Assembly: GCA_021787365.1 (NCBI GenBank) | Contig: JAJYMB010000003.1 | Coordinates: 1-64,000, forward strand | DNA length: 64,000 nucleotides | Direction: 5' to 3' | Source of the DNA: Actinomycetes bacterium | GTDB lineage: Bacteria > Actinomycetota > Acidimicrobiia > Acidimicrobiales > Palsa-688 | Shown here: piece after piece, positions 26,249 through 34,126 of the stretch | How positions within the stretch are numbered: the stretch's first letter is position 1 | How the letters are laid out: each line of letters begins with the position of its first letter | Made by a program: the position numbers and the translations under genes | The notes under the pieces: generated by a model | What the model was told of the DNA's origin: nothing | The model's database searches: none | What the model saw: only the letters and a program-made list of their open reading frames with translations

Positions 26249-26466
26249 GGGGCCCGGCGGAAGGTGACCTTCCAGTCGCCCCCGCCCAAGTCCTCGGCTT
26301 GGTAATAAAAGCCCTGCGAGGACAGGACCCCCTCCAGGGGCACCGGCTCGAAGGGCGCCAGCACCACGAGCTCCTCATCGCCGGCCAGTTCGCTCACGGC
26401 CGACATTATGGTGTCGAAGGGCTCGTCGCCGGCGGCGATGATAGGCCGAGCGTCCACAGTTGCCAT
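26245..26466 (-). CDS. DUF2249-domain protein, 73 aa
   Basis: Single DUF2249 domain: ARPIIAAGDEPFDTIMSAV, LVVLAPFEPVPL and GFYYQAEDLGGGDWKVTF match the small alpha/beta fold that also occurs as a C-terminal domain of the neighbouring hemerythrin protein. ATG 26464-26466 is preceded by AAAGGAGG at a good distance. Often next to hemerythrin, DUF59 and NnrS genes (family knowledge). Molecular role unknown; thought to act in Fe-S or NO-related chemistry. Confidence 0.85.
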   Translation of the reverse strand: MATVDARPIIAAGDEPFDTIMSAVSELAGDEELVVLAPFEPVPLEGVLSSQGFYYQAEDLGGGDWKVTFRRAP

Positions 26467-26532
26467 CGTTTCCTCCTTTTTCTTCCTGCACCTAGGTAGC
26501 GGTTATCCCCACTTACAGGTCGGGCTTAGCTC

Positions 26533-27513
26533 TTAGCCGGCTTGGCCCCGGGTACCCTGGCTCGCTTCCGCGCGACCGATGCGCACCCGCCAGGCCCGAG
26601 GCCCCGCCTCCAGGTAGTCCCAGCTGAACTGACCAGCGTGCTCAGCTTCGAACTGGTAGTAGAGGGGCTTGGGGTCGTGGTCGTTCACGAGCACGAAGCT
26701 CGTGCCCGGGGCCAGTGCGCTGTAGGTGGCGAAGATGACCTCGTGGCGCTGGGCCGGGGCCATGTCCCGGACGTCGAGCACCCCGTCACCCTTCGCGCCG
26801 TCGCCTCGGGCGCCGGTGAAGCTGACCGGCACGGCGGTGACGCTGCGGGCGAGCTTGTGCAACGCGGCCGTCACGCGGACGGCGAGGTCCGGCCGGGGGG
26901 AGCGGAGCACGGCCCAGGCTGAAGCCACGGTCCTACAGGCCCGGTCACCTTCCCCGCCCGCTGCCAACGTCCCGGCCGCCTCGAGCAGCAAGGCCAGCAG
27001 ACCCCCCTCGGTATCGGCTGCCGGCCCGGCGGGGCTGTCGGCGCCCGTTTGCTTGGCACCTTCGATGAGCTCGTGCATCCTGCCGAGCAGCGCGGCCAGG
27101 TCGGCCCCCTGGGCTTGCAAGCGGGGCAAGATCACTTCGTTTTCCCTGTCCACATGAGCGGCGAAGAGGGAGCCGACCGTGCTCGCCAGTTCGAGGGCGC
27201 TCGGCCCATTGGAAGCGTTGGCGAGCGCCTCGGTGAGCGCGGCCAGCCGGCGGTGCTCGCTGCTCATCTCCTGCACGGTTTCTGCCAGGTCACCTGTCTC
27301 CGTGGCCGCTTGGTAGATGGTCGGCTCTTCAGCCGAGGCGTGAGGCAGGACCTCCTCGGCCAGGAAGGCGATCAACTCGGCAACTGCCGGCTCGTAACGG
27401 TCTTCCTCAGCTACCGCTTTGCTCAGCGCGCCCACCCTCTCGGCGACGCCCTCAGTCAGGCTCCGGTGGTGGGCCAGCATGGCCTCGAAGGCTTCCGTCT
27501 CGATGATGGTCAC
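26533..27513 (-). CDS. Hemerythrin-domain protein with C-terminal DUF2249, 326 aa
   Basis: N-terminal four-helix HHE/hemerythrin domain with histidines and acidic ligands in MLAHHRSL, VLPHASAEE, SSEHRRL and AAHVDRENEVILPRL, a set able to hold a di-iron site that binds O2 or NO. Residues about 250-315 form DUF2249 (LDVRDMAPAQRHEVIF, SFVLVNDHDPKPLYYQFE). A Gly/Ala linker lies between. GTG start with GAAGGAG eight bases upstream. First gene of the operon with DUF2249 and DUF59; two copies of the shared 16-bp repeat lie 44-100 bases upstream. Confidence 0.88.
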   Translation of the reverse strand: MTIIETEAFEAMLAHHRSLTEGVAERVGALSKAVAEEDRYEPAVAELIAFLAEEVLPHASAEEPTIYQAATETGDLAETVQEMSSEHRRLAALTEALANASNGPSALELASTVGSLFAAHVDRENEVILPRLQAQGADLAALLGRMHELIEGAKQTGADSPAGPAADTEGGLLALLLEAAGTLAAGGEGDRACRTVASAWAVLRSPRPDLAVRVTAALHKLARSVTAVPVSFTGARGDGAKGDGVLDVRDMAPAQRHEVIFATYSALAPGTSFVLVNDHDPKPLYYQFEAEHAGQFSWDYLEAGPRAWRVRIGRAEASQGTRGQAG

Positions 27514-27556
27514 TCCAACTCCTTCGGTCGGGCCCGGTGGGCCACATATTTCAAGT

Positions 27557-27572
27557 TCTAGTCTATCTTAGA
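27557..27572. promoter_or_regulatory. 16-bp inverted repeat, site 2 (hemerythrin promoter)
   Basis: TCTAGTCTATCTTAGA: arms TCTAGT and CTTAGA with N4 = CTAT. A less perfect copy of the motif 44 bases upstream of the hemerythrin start. Confidence 0.5.
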
Positions 27573-27597
27573 TAAAGGAAGGACGAGGGAAGTTTTC

Positions 27598-27613
27598 TCT
27601 AGTTTGTACTAGA
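27598..27613. promoter_or_regulatory. 16-bp inverted repeat, site 3 (hemerythrin/DUF488 promoter)
   Basis: TCTAGTTTGTACTAGA: perfect 6-bp arms TCTAGT / ACTAGA with N4 = TTGT. It lies between the divergent hemerythrin and DUF488 genes, 41 bases from site 2 centre to centre, and could control both. Confidence 0.65.
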
Positions 27614-27650
27614 TGTTAGTGGCTAAGCTGTGAGCCCGAGGAGCAGTGCC

Positions 27651-28296
27651 ATGTGGGCGGCGGCACTAGGTGGGACCATGGCCCCAGTGCCGAAGGCCCC
27701 AGTGCCGAAGGCCCCAGTGCCGAAGGCCCCAGTGCCGAAGGCCCCAGTGCCGAAGTCCCCGGTGCTGTTCACGGTGGGCCACAGCACGGCCAGCCGAGAG
27801 GATCTGTCCGAGCTGCTCCGGCAGGCCGGGGTGCGCCGGGTGGTGGACGTGCGGACCGCGCCGGGGAGCCGGCGCCATCCCCAGTTCGGGCGTCACGAGC
27901 TCGAGGTGTGGATGCCCGAGGACGGCTTCACTTACCGCTGGGAGCCGGCGCTCGGAGGTTTCCGGCGCCCGTCCGCCCTTTCTCCCAACGTGGCCCTCCG
28001 GCACCCGTCGTTCCGTGGGTACGCGGACTACATGACGACCGCGCCCTTCGCGGCGGCGCTCCGCTCGGTCCTCGACGAAGCGGGCGAGGAGCCGACCGCG
28101 GTGATGTGCAGCGAGGCCCTGTGGTGGCGGTGCCACCGGCGCCTGATCGCTGACGCGGCCACGCTCCTATTCGGCGTCGAGGTCGCGCCACATAACCCAG
28201 GACGGCCGCCTGGAGCCCCACCGCCCGACCGAGGGGGCGCGCCTCGGCCAGGAGCCGGGCGTCTTGGTGTACGACGGGCTGGGGCTGGGCGCCTGA
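27651..28296 (+). pseudogene. DUF488-domain gene with N-terminal APVPK repeats, frameshifted
   Basis: ATG 27651 has GAGGAG at a good distance. After five APVPK units comes the DUF488 core: LFTVGHSTASREDLSELL, VVDVRTAPGSRRHPQF and MCSEALWWRCHRRLIA, the last with the conserved Cys and His-Arg. One extra base at about 28184-28187 throws the tail out of frame; the other frame restores HITQDGRLEPHRPTEGARLG and ends at TGA 28294-28296. The family function is unknown. The single-base change near the C-terminus may be a real mutation or a read error, so the gene could be alive. Confidence 0.7.
27681..27755 (+). repeat. Five tandem 15-bp repeats encoding APVPK
   Basis: GCCCCAGTGCCGAAG is repeated five times without mismatch, in frame, followed by a degenerate sixth (tccccggtg). 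Perfect identity implies recent slippage; copy number probably varies between strains. Confidence 0.9.
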
Positions 28297-28321
28297 CCGG
28301 GGTGGCCGTCCCCGGGACACG

Positions 28322-29116
28322 TCAGTGCTGGTGGGCTGGGCACCACCAGGTCGTGCGGCCGCCGATCTTGTCGTGGCGGAGAAGATGGCCGTCCCTCGGG
28401 CATTTGCCGCCGGCTACGCGCTCGGGCATCAAGTCCCCGGTGTGGGAGCCACCGCGCTCGGCCATGTCAGCGAGGGAGGCCCGCAAGTGGTGGTGGAGGC
28501 GCCGGGTCTCGGCGCCTGCGAGGCTGGCCGCCGGCCGGAACGGGGAAAGCCCGGCCCGCCACAGCACCTCGTCGGCCGAGAGGTTGCCGAGCCCGGCCAG
28601 GTGGACCTGGTCCATGACCCTGGCCTTGAGCGGGGACCGGCTGCCAGAGAGGGCTTGGGCCAGCTCCTCCTCGGTTACGCTGGCCGCGTCGTAGCCGAGG
28701 CGGCCCTCGTCGGGGTCGAGCTCTACCCCGCCCAGGCGGCGGACGTCGGAGACGACGAGGTGCCCTTGGTCGGCGAAGGTGACACGCAAGCGTTCGTACT
28801 TGGCGAGCAGGTGGTCGGAGGAGTAGAGCAGCTGGCCCACGCCGGCCCTCCCGTCGACGGCCAGGCGGCCGGTCATCCCGAAACGGAGCCCGAGCACCGG
28901 CCCGGCACCGCCCTCGGGCATCTCGGTATCGAGCAGGAGGAGCTTGCCCCGGCGCCGGGCGGCGACGAACTGGCCCCCCACCATCACTACCAGGTCTCCC
29001 GCCTCGAGCCCGCGCTTTAGGTACCACGTGTCCGGGGTGCCCACGGCGGCGATCGGCCTCTTCAGGGCCTCCTCGGCCAGCTGCCGGTAGGCCTCGACCT
29101 CGAGCAGCTCAGGCAC
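28322..29116 (-). CDS. Fpg/Nei-family DNA glycosylase, 264 aa
   Basis: Removes oxidised bases by using the N-terminal Pro as nucleophile. Starting at GTG 29114-29116 gives (M)PELLEVE, so Pro becomes residue 1 after Met removal; an upstream ATG would bury it, which fixes the start. H2TH region (DQVHLAGLGNLSADEVLWRAG) with the AGIGN-like loop is present. The C-terminal zinc finger is unusual: CPRDGH and CPAHQH, where the canonical second Cys of each pair is replaced. Overlaps the end of the NDH-2 gene by 8 bp and is last in the AhpD-NDH-2 operon, linking repair with redox metabolism. Confidence 0.87.
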   Translation of the reverse strand: MPELLEVEAYRQLAEEALKRPIAAVGTPDTWYLKRGLEAGDLVVMVGGQFVAARRRGKLLLLDTEMPEGGAGPVLGLRFGMTGRLAVDGRAGVGQLLYSSDHLLAKYERLRVTFADQGHLVVSDVRRLGGVELDPDEGRLGYDAASVTEEELAQALSGSRSPLKARVMDQVHLAGLGNLSADEVLWRAGLSPFRPAASLAGAETRRLHHHLRASLADMAERGGSHTGDLMPERVAGGKCPRDGHLLRHDKIGGRTTWWCPAHQH

Positions 29117-30512
29117 GCCGGCCACCGCCCGGCCGAGGCCGTTCGACCTCGTTCGCGGGGGCGGGCGCCGGCCCGGGCTCGCCGAAAATGAGCCGTGGCC
29201 CCGAAGGCCACCTGAAGTAGCGCCAGGCCCAATTGACGAGCACCACCGCCCGGTTGCGGAACCCGATCAGGTAGACGAGGTGGAGGCCGAGCCACGCCAA
29301 CCAGCCCGGCGTGCCCCGCAGCACCAAGCCCCCCCTCAGCCAGGCCACCGCGGCACGCCGGCCGACCGTCGCCATCATGCCCTTGTCCTTGTAGGTGAAC
29401 GCCTGGGCCGGCTCACCCCGGAGGTGGCGCAGGATCTGCCTGGCGGCGTGGTCGCCCGACTGGATGGCGACCTGGGCGACTTGGGGGGACCACCCCCGGC
29501 CCCCGGGAGCGGGCACCGCCGCCGCGTCCCCGGCGACGAAGACCTCGGGGTGGCCCTCCAAGGAAAGGTCGGGGCGCACTTCGACCCGACCGCCCGGAGC
29601 CCGCTTTTGGCCCCCGCCTCGGGGGTCGCCGGCCAGGGAGGCCGCGAGGGTGCCCTCGACAGAGACCCCGGCCACCCATACCACGGTGTCGGCGGCGATT
29701 TCTTCGCCCGTGCTCAGGCGCACCCCGGCGGGGTGGACCTCAGCCACGCGTGTGCCGAGCCTCACCTCGACACCCCGCTCCTCGAGCACCCGTTGGGCGT
29801 AGCGCCGGGCCCGGGCCGGGAACCCCATGAGCAGCTCGTCCAAGGCGTCGAAGAGGATGACCCGGGCACGCAGACGGTCGAACTGGAGCCGGTCGTGGCG
29901 GACGGCCGTGTCGAGGAGCTCAACCAACGCCCCCGCCGTCTCCACGCCGGTCGGGCCCCCGCCCACGATCACGAACACGGGGGCACCCCCGTCGCGGCCC
30001 CCGGCGGCGTCGGCTTTCTCCAGCACGGACAGGACGTGGTTGCGCAGCCGGCGGGCGTCCTCCAGCGTGTACAGGCGGAAGGAGCCCTCGGCTACGCCGG
30101 GCACCCCGAAGTTGGCCGCCGTGGCGCCCGTGGCCACCACCAGGTAGTCGTAGGGCAAGGGGCCGGCGCCTTCGAGCTCGACCCGCTGGGCGGCCAGGTC
30201 GACCCCGGTGGCGAGGGCGTGGACGAAGCGCACGTGGGGCCGGCGCCGGAAGATCGTGCGCACCGGGTAGGCGACATCGCCCGGCGCGAGGCCAGCCGTG
30301 GCCACCTGGTAGAGAAGGGGCTGGAAGGTGTGGAAGTTGTGCCGGTCCACGAGCGTGACTTCGAGCGGTGCAGGTGCCAGGCGCCGCACCGCGGCCAGCC
30401 CGGCGAAGCCGGCGCCTATGACCACGGCCCTCGGCGCTCGCGCCCGGTCGTTCCCTGCCGGGCCTGACCCGGGCTCCCCGCTCGACCCGAGATCGCCGCG
30501 GTCCGTGCTCAC
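29109..30512 (-). CDS. ndh: Type II NADH dehydrogenase (NDH-2), 467 aa
   Basis: Single-subunit FAD enzyme passing electrons from NADH to quinone without proton pumping. FAD motif VIGAGFAGLAAVRRL at about 31-45, NAD motif VIVGGGPTGVETAGAL near 170-185, quinone-site FAVGD-like VFVAGDAAAVPAPG, and AIQSGDHAARQI. The C-terminal LGLHLVYLIGFRNRAVVLVNWAWRY segment (split here: LGLHLVYLIGFRN and AVVLVNWAWRYF) is the amphipathic membrane anchor. Start seven bases after the AhpD gene. Disordered charged tail at the C-terminus. Confidence 0.92.
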   Translation of the reverse strand: MSTDRGDLGSSGEPGSGPAGNDRARAPRAVVIGAGFAGLAAVRRLAPAPLEVTLVDRHNFHTFQPLLYQVATAGLAPGDVAYPVRTIFRRRPHVRFVHALATGVDLAAQRVELEGAGPLPYDYLVVATGATAANFGVPGVAEGSFRLYTLEDARRLRNHVLSVLEKADAAGGRDGGAPVFVIVGGGPTGVETAGALVELLDTAVRHDRLQFDRLRARVILFDALDELLMGFPARARRYAQRVLEERGVEVRLGTRVAEVHPAGVRLSTGEEIAADTVVWVAGVSVEGTLAASLAGDPRGGGQKRAPGGRVEVRPDLSLEGHPEVFVAGDAAAVPAPGGRGWSPQVAQVAIQSGDHAARQILRHLRGEPAQAFTYKDKGMMATVGRRAAVAWLRGGLVLRGTPGWLAWLGLHLVYLIGFRNRAVVLVNWAWRYFRWPSGPRLIFGEPGPAPAPANEVERPRPGGGRRA

Positions 30513-30519
30513 CGTGGCG

Positions 30520-30870
30520 TCACCCCGCTGGTGGGGATGTGCGCTCGAGGGCGTGGAGGGCGACGGTCGAGTGGGCGTACGCCCCTCCCGCCCGCATCTC
30601 GGCCGCCACCCAGATGGCTTCCATGATCTCTTGGTCGGTGGCCCCTTTTTGGCGCGCCAGGCGCGAGTGGCCGGCGATGCAGTAGGGGCACTGGGTCGTG
30701 TGGGCCACGGCCACCGCGACCAGCTGCTTGGTCTTCTCGGGCAGGGCGCCGGCCTTGAACACGGTCCGGCTGAAGTTCTCGAAGGCGTCGTTTATCTCGG
30801 GGGCGAGCTCCCTCCGGCGCCGGCCGACTTCGGCGGTAGCGGGCGGGTAGACGGCGTGGTCGTCAGGCAA
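30520..30870 (-). CDS. AhpD/carboxymuconolactone decarboxylase-family protein, 116 aa
   Basis: All-alpha AhpD-like fold with the redox pair in TTQCPYCIAGHSRLA (CxxC plus His) and the preceding KTKQLVAVAVAH helix. Such proteins act as alkylhydroperoxidases or disulfide reductants. TTG start at 30868-30870 with AAAGGAG five bases upstream. First gene of AhpD-NDH-2-Fpg; the 16-bp shared repeat lies 14-29 bases before the start, so it probably controls the whole operon. Confidence 0.88.
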   Translation of the reverse strand: MPDDHAVYPPATAEVGRRRRELAPEINDAFENFSRTVFKAGALPEKTKQLVAVAVAHTTQCPYCIAGHSRLARQKGATDQEIMEAIWVAAEMRAGGAYAHSTVALHALERTSPPAG

Positions 30871-30883
30871 TTTGTCTCCTTTA

Positions 30884-30899
30884 TCTAGCTCCTGTTAGA
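30884..30899. promoter_or_regulatory. 16-bp inverted repeat, site 4 (AhpD promoter)
   Basis: TCTAGCTCCTGTTAGA: arms TCTAGC and GTTAGA around TCCT, 5 of 6 arm positions paired. Also extended by TA / TA outside (TATCTA...TAGATA). Position relative to the gene is the same as site 1. Confidence 0.6.
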
Positions 30900-31130
30900 T
30901 ATAACATCCATCGTGGCAAGACTCTTCCCGCCCCAGGGTGCTTTGCTGGTCCGGCTGGCCAGGTGGCCGGCGCCAGCCAGGCCGTCGAGCAGGAGGTGGG
31001 AGCACGCCAGCCCGTCGCCACACTAGAAGACCGGGCGACCTCCAGAGCAGCTAGACGAAATCATGACCAATCAGGTAAACTATTGCGGTGCACCGAGAGG
31101 TACCAGGGGCAACGTCATGAGGAGGGCGCC

Positions 31131-31664
31131 GTGAAGACATGGGCCAAGGCTCTGTTCAGCTTCCCTGACCCCGTCAACGAGGTGGCAGCCCGAGTAGTGG
31201 CGGGCGGGGTCGTAGCCATGTCGGTCACCGCCATTGCGGCCGGCGTGCCGTGGTTGCTGGTACCTATCACCTATGGGTTTTATGCCCGCGCCCTGACTGG
31301 CCCCACCCTGAGCCCGCTCGGGCAACTGGCGACCCGGGTGGTGGCGCCCCGCCTCGGGCCGGCCCGCCCCGTCCCCGGGCCCGCCAAGCGCTTCGCCCAG
31401 GCCGTGGGCGTCGTCTTCTCTACCTCGGCCTTGGTGCTGTGGTTCGCCGCCGGCCAGCACCTGGCCGCCTGGGCCGTGCTGGGCGCCCTGGTTGGCGCGG
31501 CATCGCTCGAGTCGTTCGCCGGCTATTGCGTCGGTTGTCGCATTTTCGGCCTGCTCATCAACTGGGGCCTGCTGCCCGAAAGCGCCTGTCGGTCGTGCGC
31601 GGACCTGAGCCGGCGCCATCCGCAGCTACTCGGGGCAGCCGGAGCCCACCAGCCCTTGCCTTAG
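31131..31664 (+). CDS. DUF4395 membrane protein, 177 aa
   Basis: Four hydrophobic segments and the DUF4395 hallmark FAGYCVGCRIFGLLI (CxGC), followed by a second Cys pair ACRSCADL. Short N-terminal FSFPDPVNEVAARVVAG is the family start. GTG 31131 has AGGAGG seven bases upstream. Found near thiosulfate/sulfur-carrier and redox genes in actinobacteria (family knowledge). Likely handles thiol or sulfane-sulfur chemistry at the membrane; exact role unknown. Confidence 0.82.
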   Translation: MKTWAKALFSFPDPVNEVAARVVAGGVVAMSVTAIAAGVPWLLVPITYGFYARALTGPTLSPLGQLATRVVAPRLGPARPVPGPAKRFAQAVGVVFSTSALVLWFAAGQHLAAWAVLGALVGAASLESFAGYCVGCRIFGLLINWGLLPESACRSCADLSRRHPQLLGAAGAHQPLP

Positions 31665-31874
31665 CGCGCAACCTGAGCTTCGTATGCCTGGGCGCGCGCC
31701 GCTGGAGGGGCCGGAGATTCAGGTTTAGGGAAACCCTGGGGGTGTTCTCGGTGCAGTTTTTGCTTCCGGGCGCGCTCGGCGTCGCTATGTGGCCCGCCGG
31801 CGCACCCAGAAGTTGGGAACGCACCCTGTTGAGCCAGAGAGCCCTTACCGGGTGCGCTGGGCGTCGTTGCGGAG
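31665..31874. other. Gap with no gene
   Basis: Between the DUF4395 stop and the narG remnant. Frames in all directions change quickly and show no motif; probably decayed sequence that once belonged to narG. Confidence 0.45.
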
Positions 31875-32294
31875 CGCTGGCCGGGCGAGCGCCCCCACGA
31901 GGGCCCAGGAGGACGGCTCGCACGTAGGGGTAACGGGCCCTCGCCGGCGAGTGGGTGTACCACGAAAAAGACGCCCCCCGCGGGCAGCCCCGCGGCTCGT
32001 ACTCGGGGGAGCCCGGGCCGACCGACGGCTAGTCGACGGCCTCGGTTCCCAGGTGATGATCCCGTCTTTGACGAAGACCCGCCACGAGCACGAGCCCGTG
32101 CAGTTGACCTCGTGGGTCGAGCGCACCACCTTGTCGTGGCGCCATCGCTCCGGGTACAACTCCTCGGCCCGCCGGCCTCCCCTGCGGTGCAGTTCCCGGG
32201 TGCTGGCGGAGGGCTCGCCCGGTTGGATGTAGCGGGCAGCCCGCCCGAGGCCGGTTTCCGCGACAAGTTCTTTGCCCCCCTGGCGCCGCATCAC
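31875..32294 (-). pseudogene. N-terminal remnant of respiratory nitrate reductase alpha subunit (narG)
   Basis: Frame from ATG 32292-32294 encodes AARYIQPGEPSASTRELHR and WRHDKVVRSTHEVNCTGSCSW then VFVKDGIITWE, the NarG start with its HxxxC/CxxxC Fe-S region. At about 32044-32050 one base is lost; the next frame gives TEAVD, an in-frame TAG (32029-32031), then PEYEPRGCPRGASFSWY and RYPYVRAVLL. After about 31875 similarity ends; about 90% of the gene is gone. A nitrate-respiration gene once lay beside the NO/oxygen genes. Confidence 0.75.
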
Positions 32295-32475
32295 CGGTCA
32301 GGGTAGGGGGCTGGTCGCGGGCGGTTATCGGGGACAAACCGAGGCCTGCGACGTACGGCATGACCGCAGCCATGCGACCGCATCACCGTCACCGTAGCTC
32401 GGGGCGAAGATCCGCGTAAGGACCGAACTATAGAGCTGTTCTGGCTGATTTAGCAGCCTGAGGTGGTACCTTGTT

Positions 32476-33168
32476 ATGCACATGGCGCCATTTACCTCGC
32501 CCGTGCGCACGGTCCCAGACGACGTTCAGGCCCAGGCCAGGGCGCTCGGGGACCCGACGCGCTTTCGCATCTTCCGCTACATCTTCGAGGCGGCCAGGCC
32601 GGTGGACGTGGCCGAGCTGACCAGCTACACCCAGCTCAACCACAACGCTGTCCGCCAGCACTTGGACGTGCTCACTTCGGCTGGCCTCGTCACCGAAGGC
32701 CAAGAGGAGCGGACCCGTCCAGGGCGGCCCCGCCTCCTCTACGAGTCCGCCCCCGACTCGGCCGGGCTGTGGGGCACGCCCGGCCCCTACGAGCAGCTGG
32801 CGACGTCGCTCGCCGAAGCCATGCGCACCGGTTCGTCGCCCGAAGAGGTGGGCTGGCACGTCGGCCTGGCCCGGGCACGGGAGATGTCACGGCGGGGACC
32901 GGTCGCCGACGCGATAGGGGCCATGGAGCACGAGATGGCGCGGGCCGGGTTCAAGCCCGCCCGACGAGAGCGCCCGCGCGGGGTCGAACTGGTCCTCGAG
33001 CGCTGCCCGTTCGAGAGCGCCGCGGCCGCCAACGCCAAGGCTGTCTGCCCGTTGCACCTGGGCCTCGCGAGGGGGCTCGCGGAGGGCCTCGGCGGCGTGG
33101 AGGTGGAGGGCCTGGTGCCGAAGAACCCGCACAAGGCCGGCTGCCGGCTGCTGGTCAGGAAGCCCTGA
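32476..33168 (+). CDS. Winged-helix regulator with C-terminal cysteines (COG2345/SufR-like), 230 aa
   Basis: HTH at about 20-75 (ALGDPTRFRIFRYI, LNHNAVRQHLDVLTSAGLV). The C-terminal half carries C177 (CPFESAAAANAKAVC), C191 (CPLHLGLARGLAEGL) and C223 (HKAGCRLLV), arranged like the Fe-S-binding region of SufR and related DeoR/COG2345 regulators. This suggests an Fe-S cluster sensor of NO, O2 or iron state. ATG 32476; ATG 32482 is also possible. Divergent from the narG remnant. It is the best candidate for binding the four 16-bp repeats, though not shown. Confidence 0.75.
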   Translation: MHMAPFTSPVRTVPDDVQAQARALGDPTRFRIFRYIFEAARPVDVAELTSYTQLNHNAVRQHLDVLTSAGLVTEGQEERTRPGRPRLLYESAPDSAGLWGTPGPYEQLATSLAEAMRTGSSPEEVGWHVGLARAREMSRRGPVADAIGAMEHEMARAGFKPARRERPRGVELVLERCPFESAAAANAKAVCPLHLGLARGLAEGLGGVEVEGLVPKNPHKAGCRLLVRKP

Positions 33169-33242
33169 CGGCGTTGCCGGCCCATCCTGCCCGCGATGGC
33201 CAGTGCTCTCCCGGGCCGGGCAGCACGGGGGCGGAAGAGCCC

Positions 33243-33374
33243 GTGGCGCTCAAAGAGCCGGACACCGCCGGCGACCCGGCCTGCCTGGCGCACCTCGTGT
33301 GCCCTGCCTGCGGGGCGGTGACAACGGAGGGCCACCGGCCTGGCTGCGATCTCGAGCGGCTAGCCGACGACTAA
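33243..33374 (+). CDS. Small zinc-ribbon-like protein, 43 aa
   Basis: GTG 33243 follows GGAAGAG and opens a frame with HLVCPACGAVTTEGHRPGC: two knuckle cysteines, a third Cys and a His that could bind zinc. Acidic tail. Codon use is consistent with coding. It starts 75 bases after the HTH regulator in the same direction, so may be co-transcribed. Function unknown. Confidence 0.5.
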   Translation: MALKEPDTAGDPACLAHLVCPACGAVTTEGHRPGCDLERLADD

Positions 33375-33570
33375 AAGCTCTCTCAGCTCGGGCGCTACGG
33401 GGCGCCGGTCGAGCGCCAGTACCCGTCCCGCATTCCTCGAGCGGGGTGTCGCCGACCAGGGCAAAGCTGCCCCCGGGGCGGAGCCCCTCGAACCGTTCGA
33501 AGACCACCCTTTGGCGGAGCGCAGGCTCGAGGCCCCTCACGTCGAGGGCTGCCCTCAGCCAACTTCTGCC
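33375..33570 (-). pseudogene. Possible DUF2249 fragment
   Basis: Minus-strand codons read ALDVRGLEPALRQRVVFERF and LRPGGSFALVGDTPLEE, very like the core of DUF2249 domains (LDVRDLPPxxRHxxIF..., SFxLVNDHxP), but the expected YYQFE...W part is replaced by low-complexity sequence before the stop near 33360. No start codon with a ribosome site. A third DUF2249 copy in this neighbourhood, probably dead. Confidence 0.4.
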
Positions 33571-33610
33571 GAAGCGGCAGTTGGCCCGGTGCCAGTTCGC
33601 GCCGGCGGGC

Positions 33611-34126
33611 TCACTTCACCTTTTGCTTCGTGGCCACTTTGGGATGCTGGGCGGCGCCGCCCTGGCGTGCACCTAATTGGTCAGCGTCGGCCACGGGCCC
33701 CGCGAAGCCATGAGGCCGTTGCACTGGCGCCAGCCCGGTCCAAGCGTCCGGCAGTTCGAGGGCCAGGCGGTCAAGCTCTTCCAGGTGGAGGGCCGAAAGG
33801 GCTTCAAGGCGTAGCGCCCCGGCCTCGGTCAGGTGCAACCGTACGATGCGATGGTCGAAGCTGTCCCTTGCGCGGTACACGAGCCCGGCTGCTTCCGCCC
33901 GGTCCACCAGGCCGACGACGCTGTGGTGGCGCAGCAGTAGGTAATCGGCGACCTCACCTATCGTGGGGGCGGGCCGGTCGCCATGACCTCGAATGGCCAA
34001 GAGCAACTGGTGCTGGGCGGGGGTCAGGCCGGCGGCTCTGGCTTGGCGCTCGCTCCAGCGTTCGAAGTGGCGAAGCCCAGTACGCAAGGCGAGCAAACGC
34101 GCGTAAGAGGCGTTGGACAAGGGCAT
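33611..34126 (-). CDS. MarR-family transcriptional regulator, 171 aa
   Basis: Winged-helix core: LTPAQHQLLLAIRGHG, IGEVADYLLLRHHSVVGLVDRA (recognition helix; written in two parts GEVADYLLLRHHS and VVGLVDRAE) and the wing ARDSFDHRIVRLHLTEAG. Dimerisation helices at both ends. ATG 34124-34126, weak ribosome site. Lies divergent from the cupredoxin remnant, so it may have regulated it. C-terminal 30 residues are basic and disordered. Confidence 0.8.
   Translation of the reverse strand: MPLSNASYARLLALRTGLRHFERWSERQARAAGLTPAQHQLLLAIRGHGDRPAPTIGEVADYLLLRHHSVVGLVDRAEAAGLVYRARDSFDHRIVRLHLTEAGALRLEALSALHLEELDRLALELPDAWTGLAPVQRPHGFAGPVADADQLGARQGGAAQHPKVATKQKVK

Noticed and set aside
27681-27755. CRISPR array
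   Set aside because: Head-to-tail 15-bp repeats with no spacers, in frame with a coding region.
29280-30467. 395-codon plus-strand frame
   Set aside because: Antisense of the NDH-2 gene, no domain and unsuitable composition.
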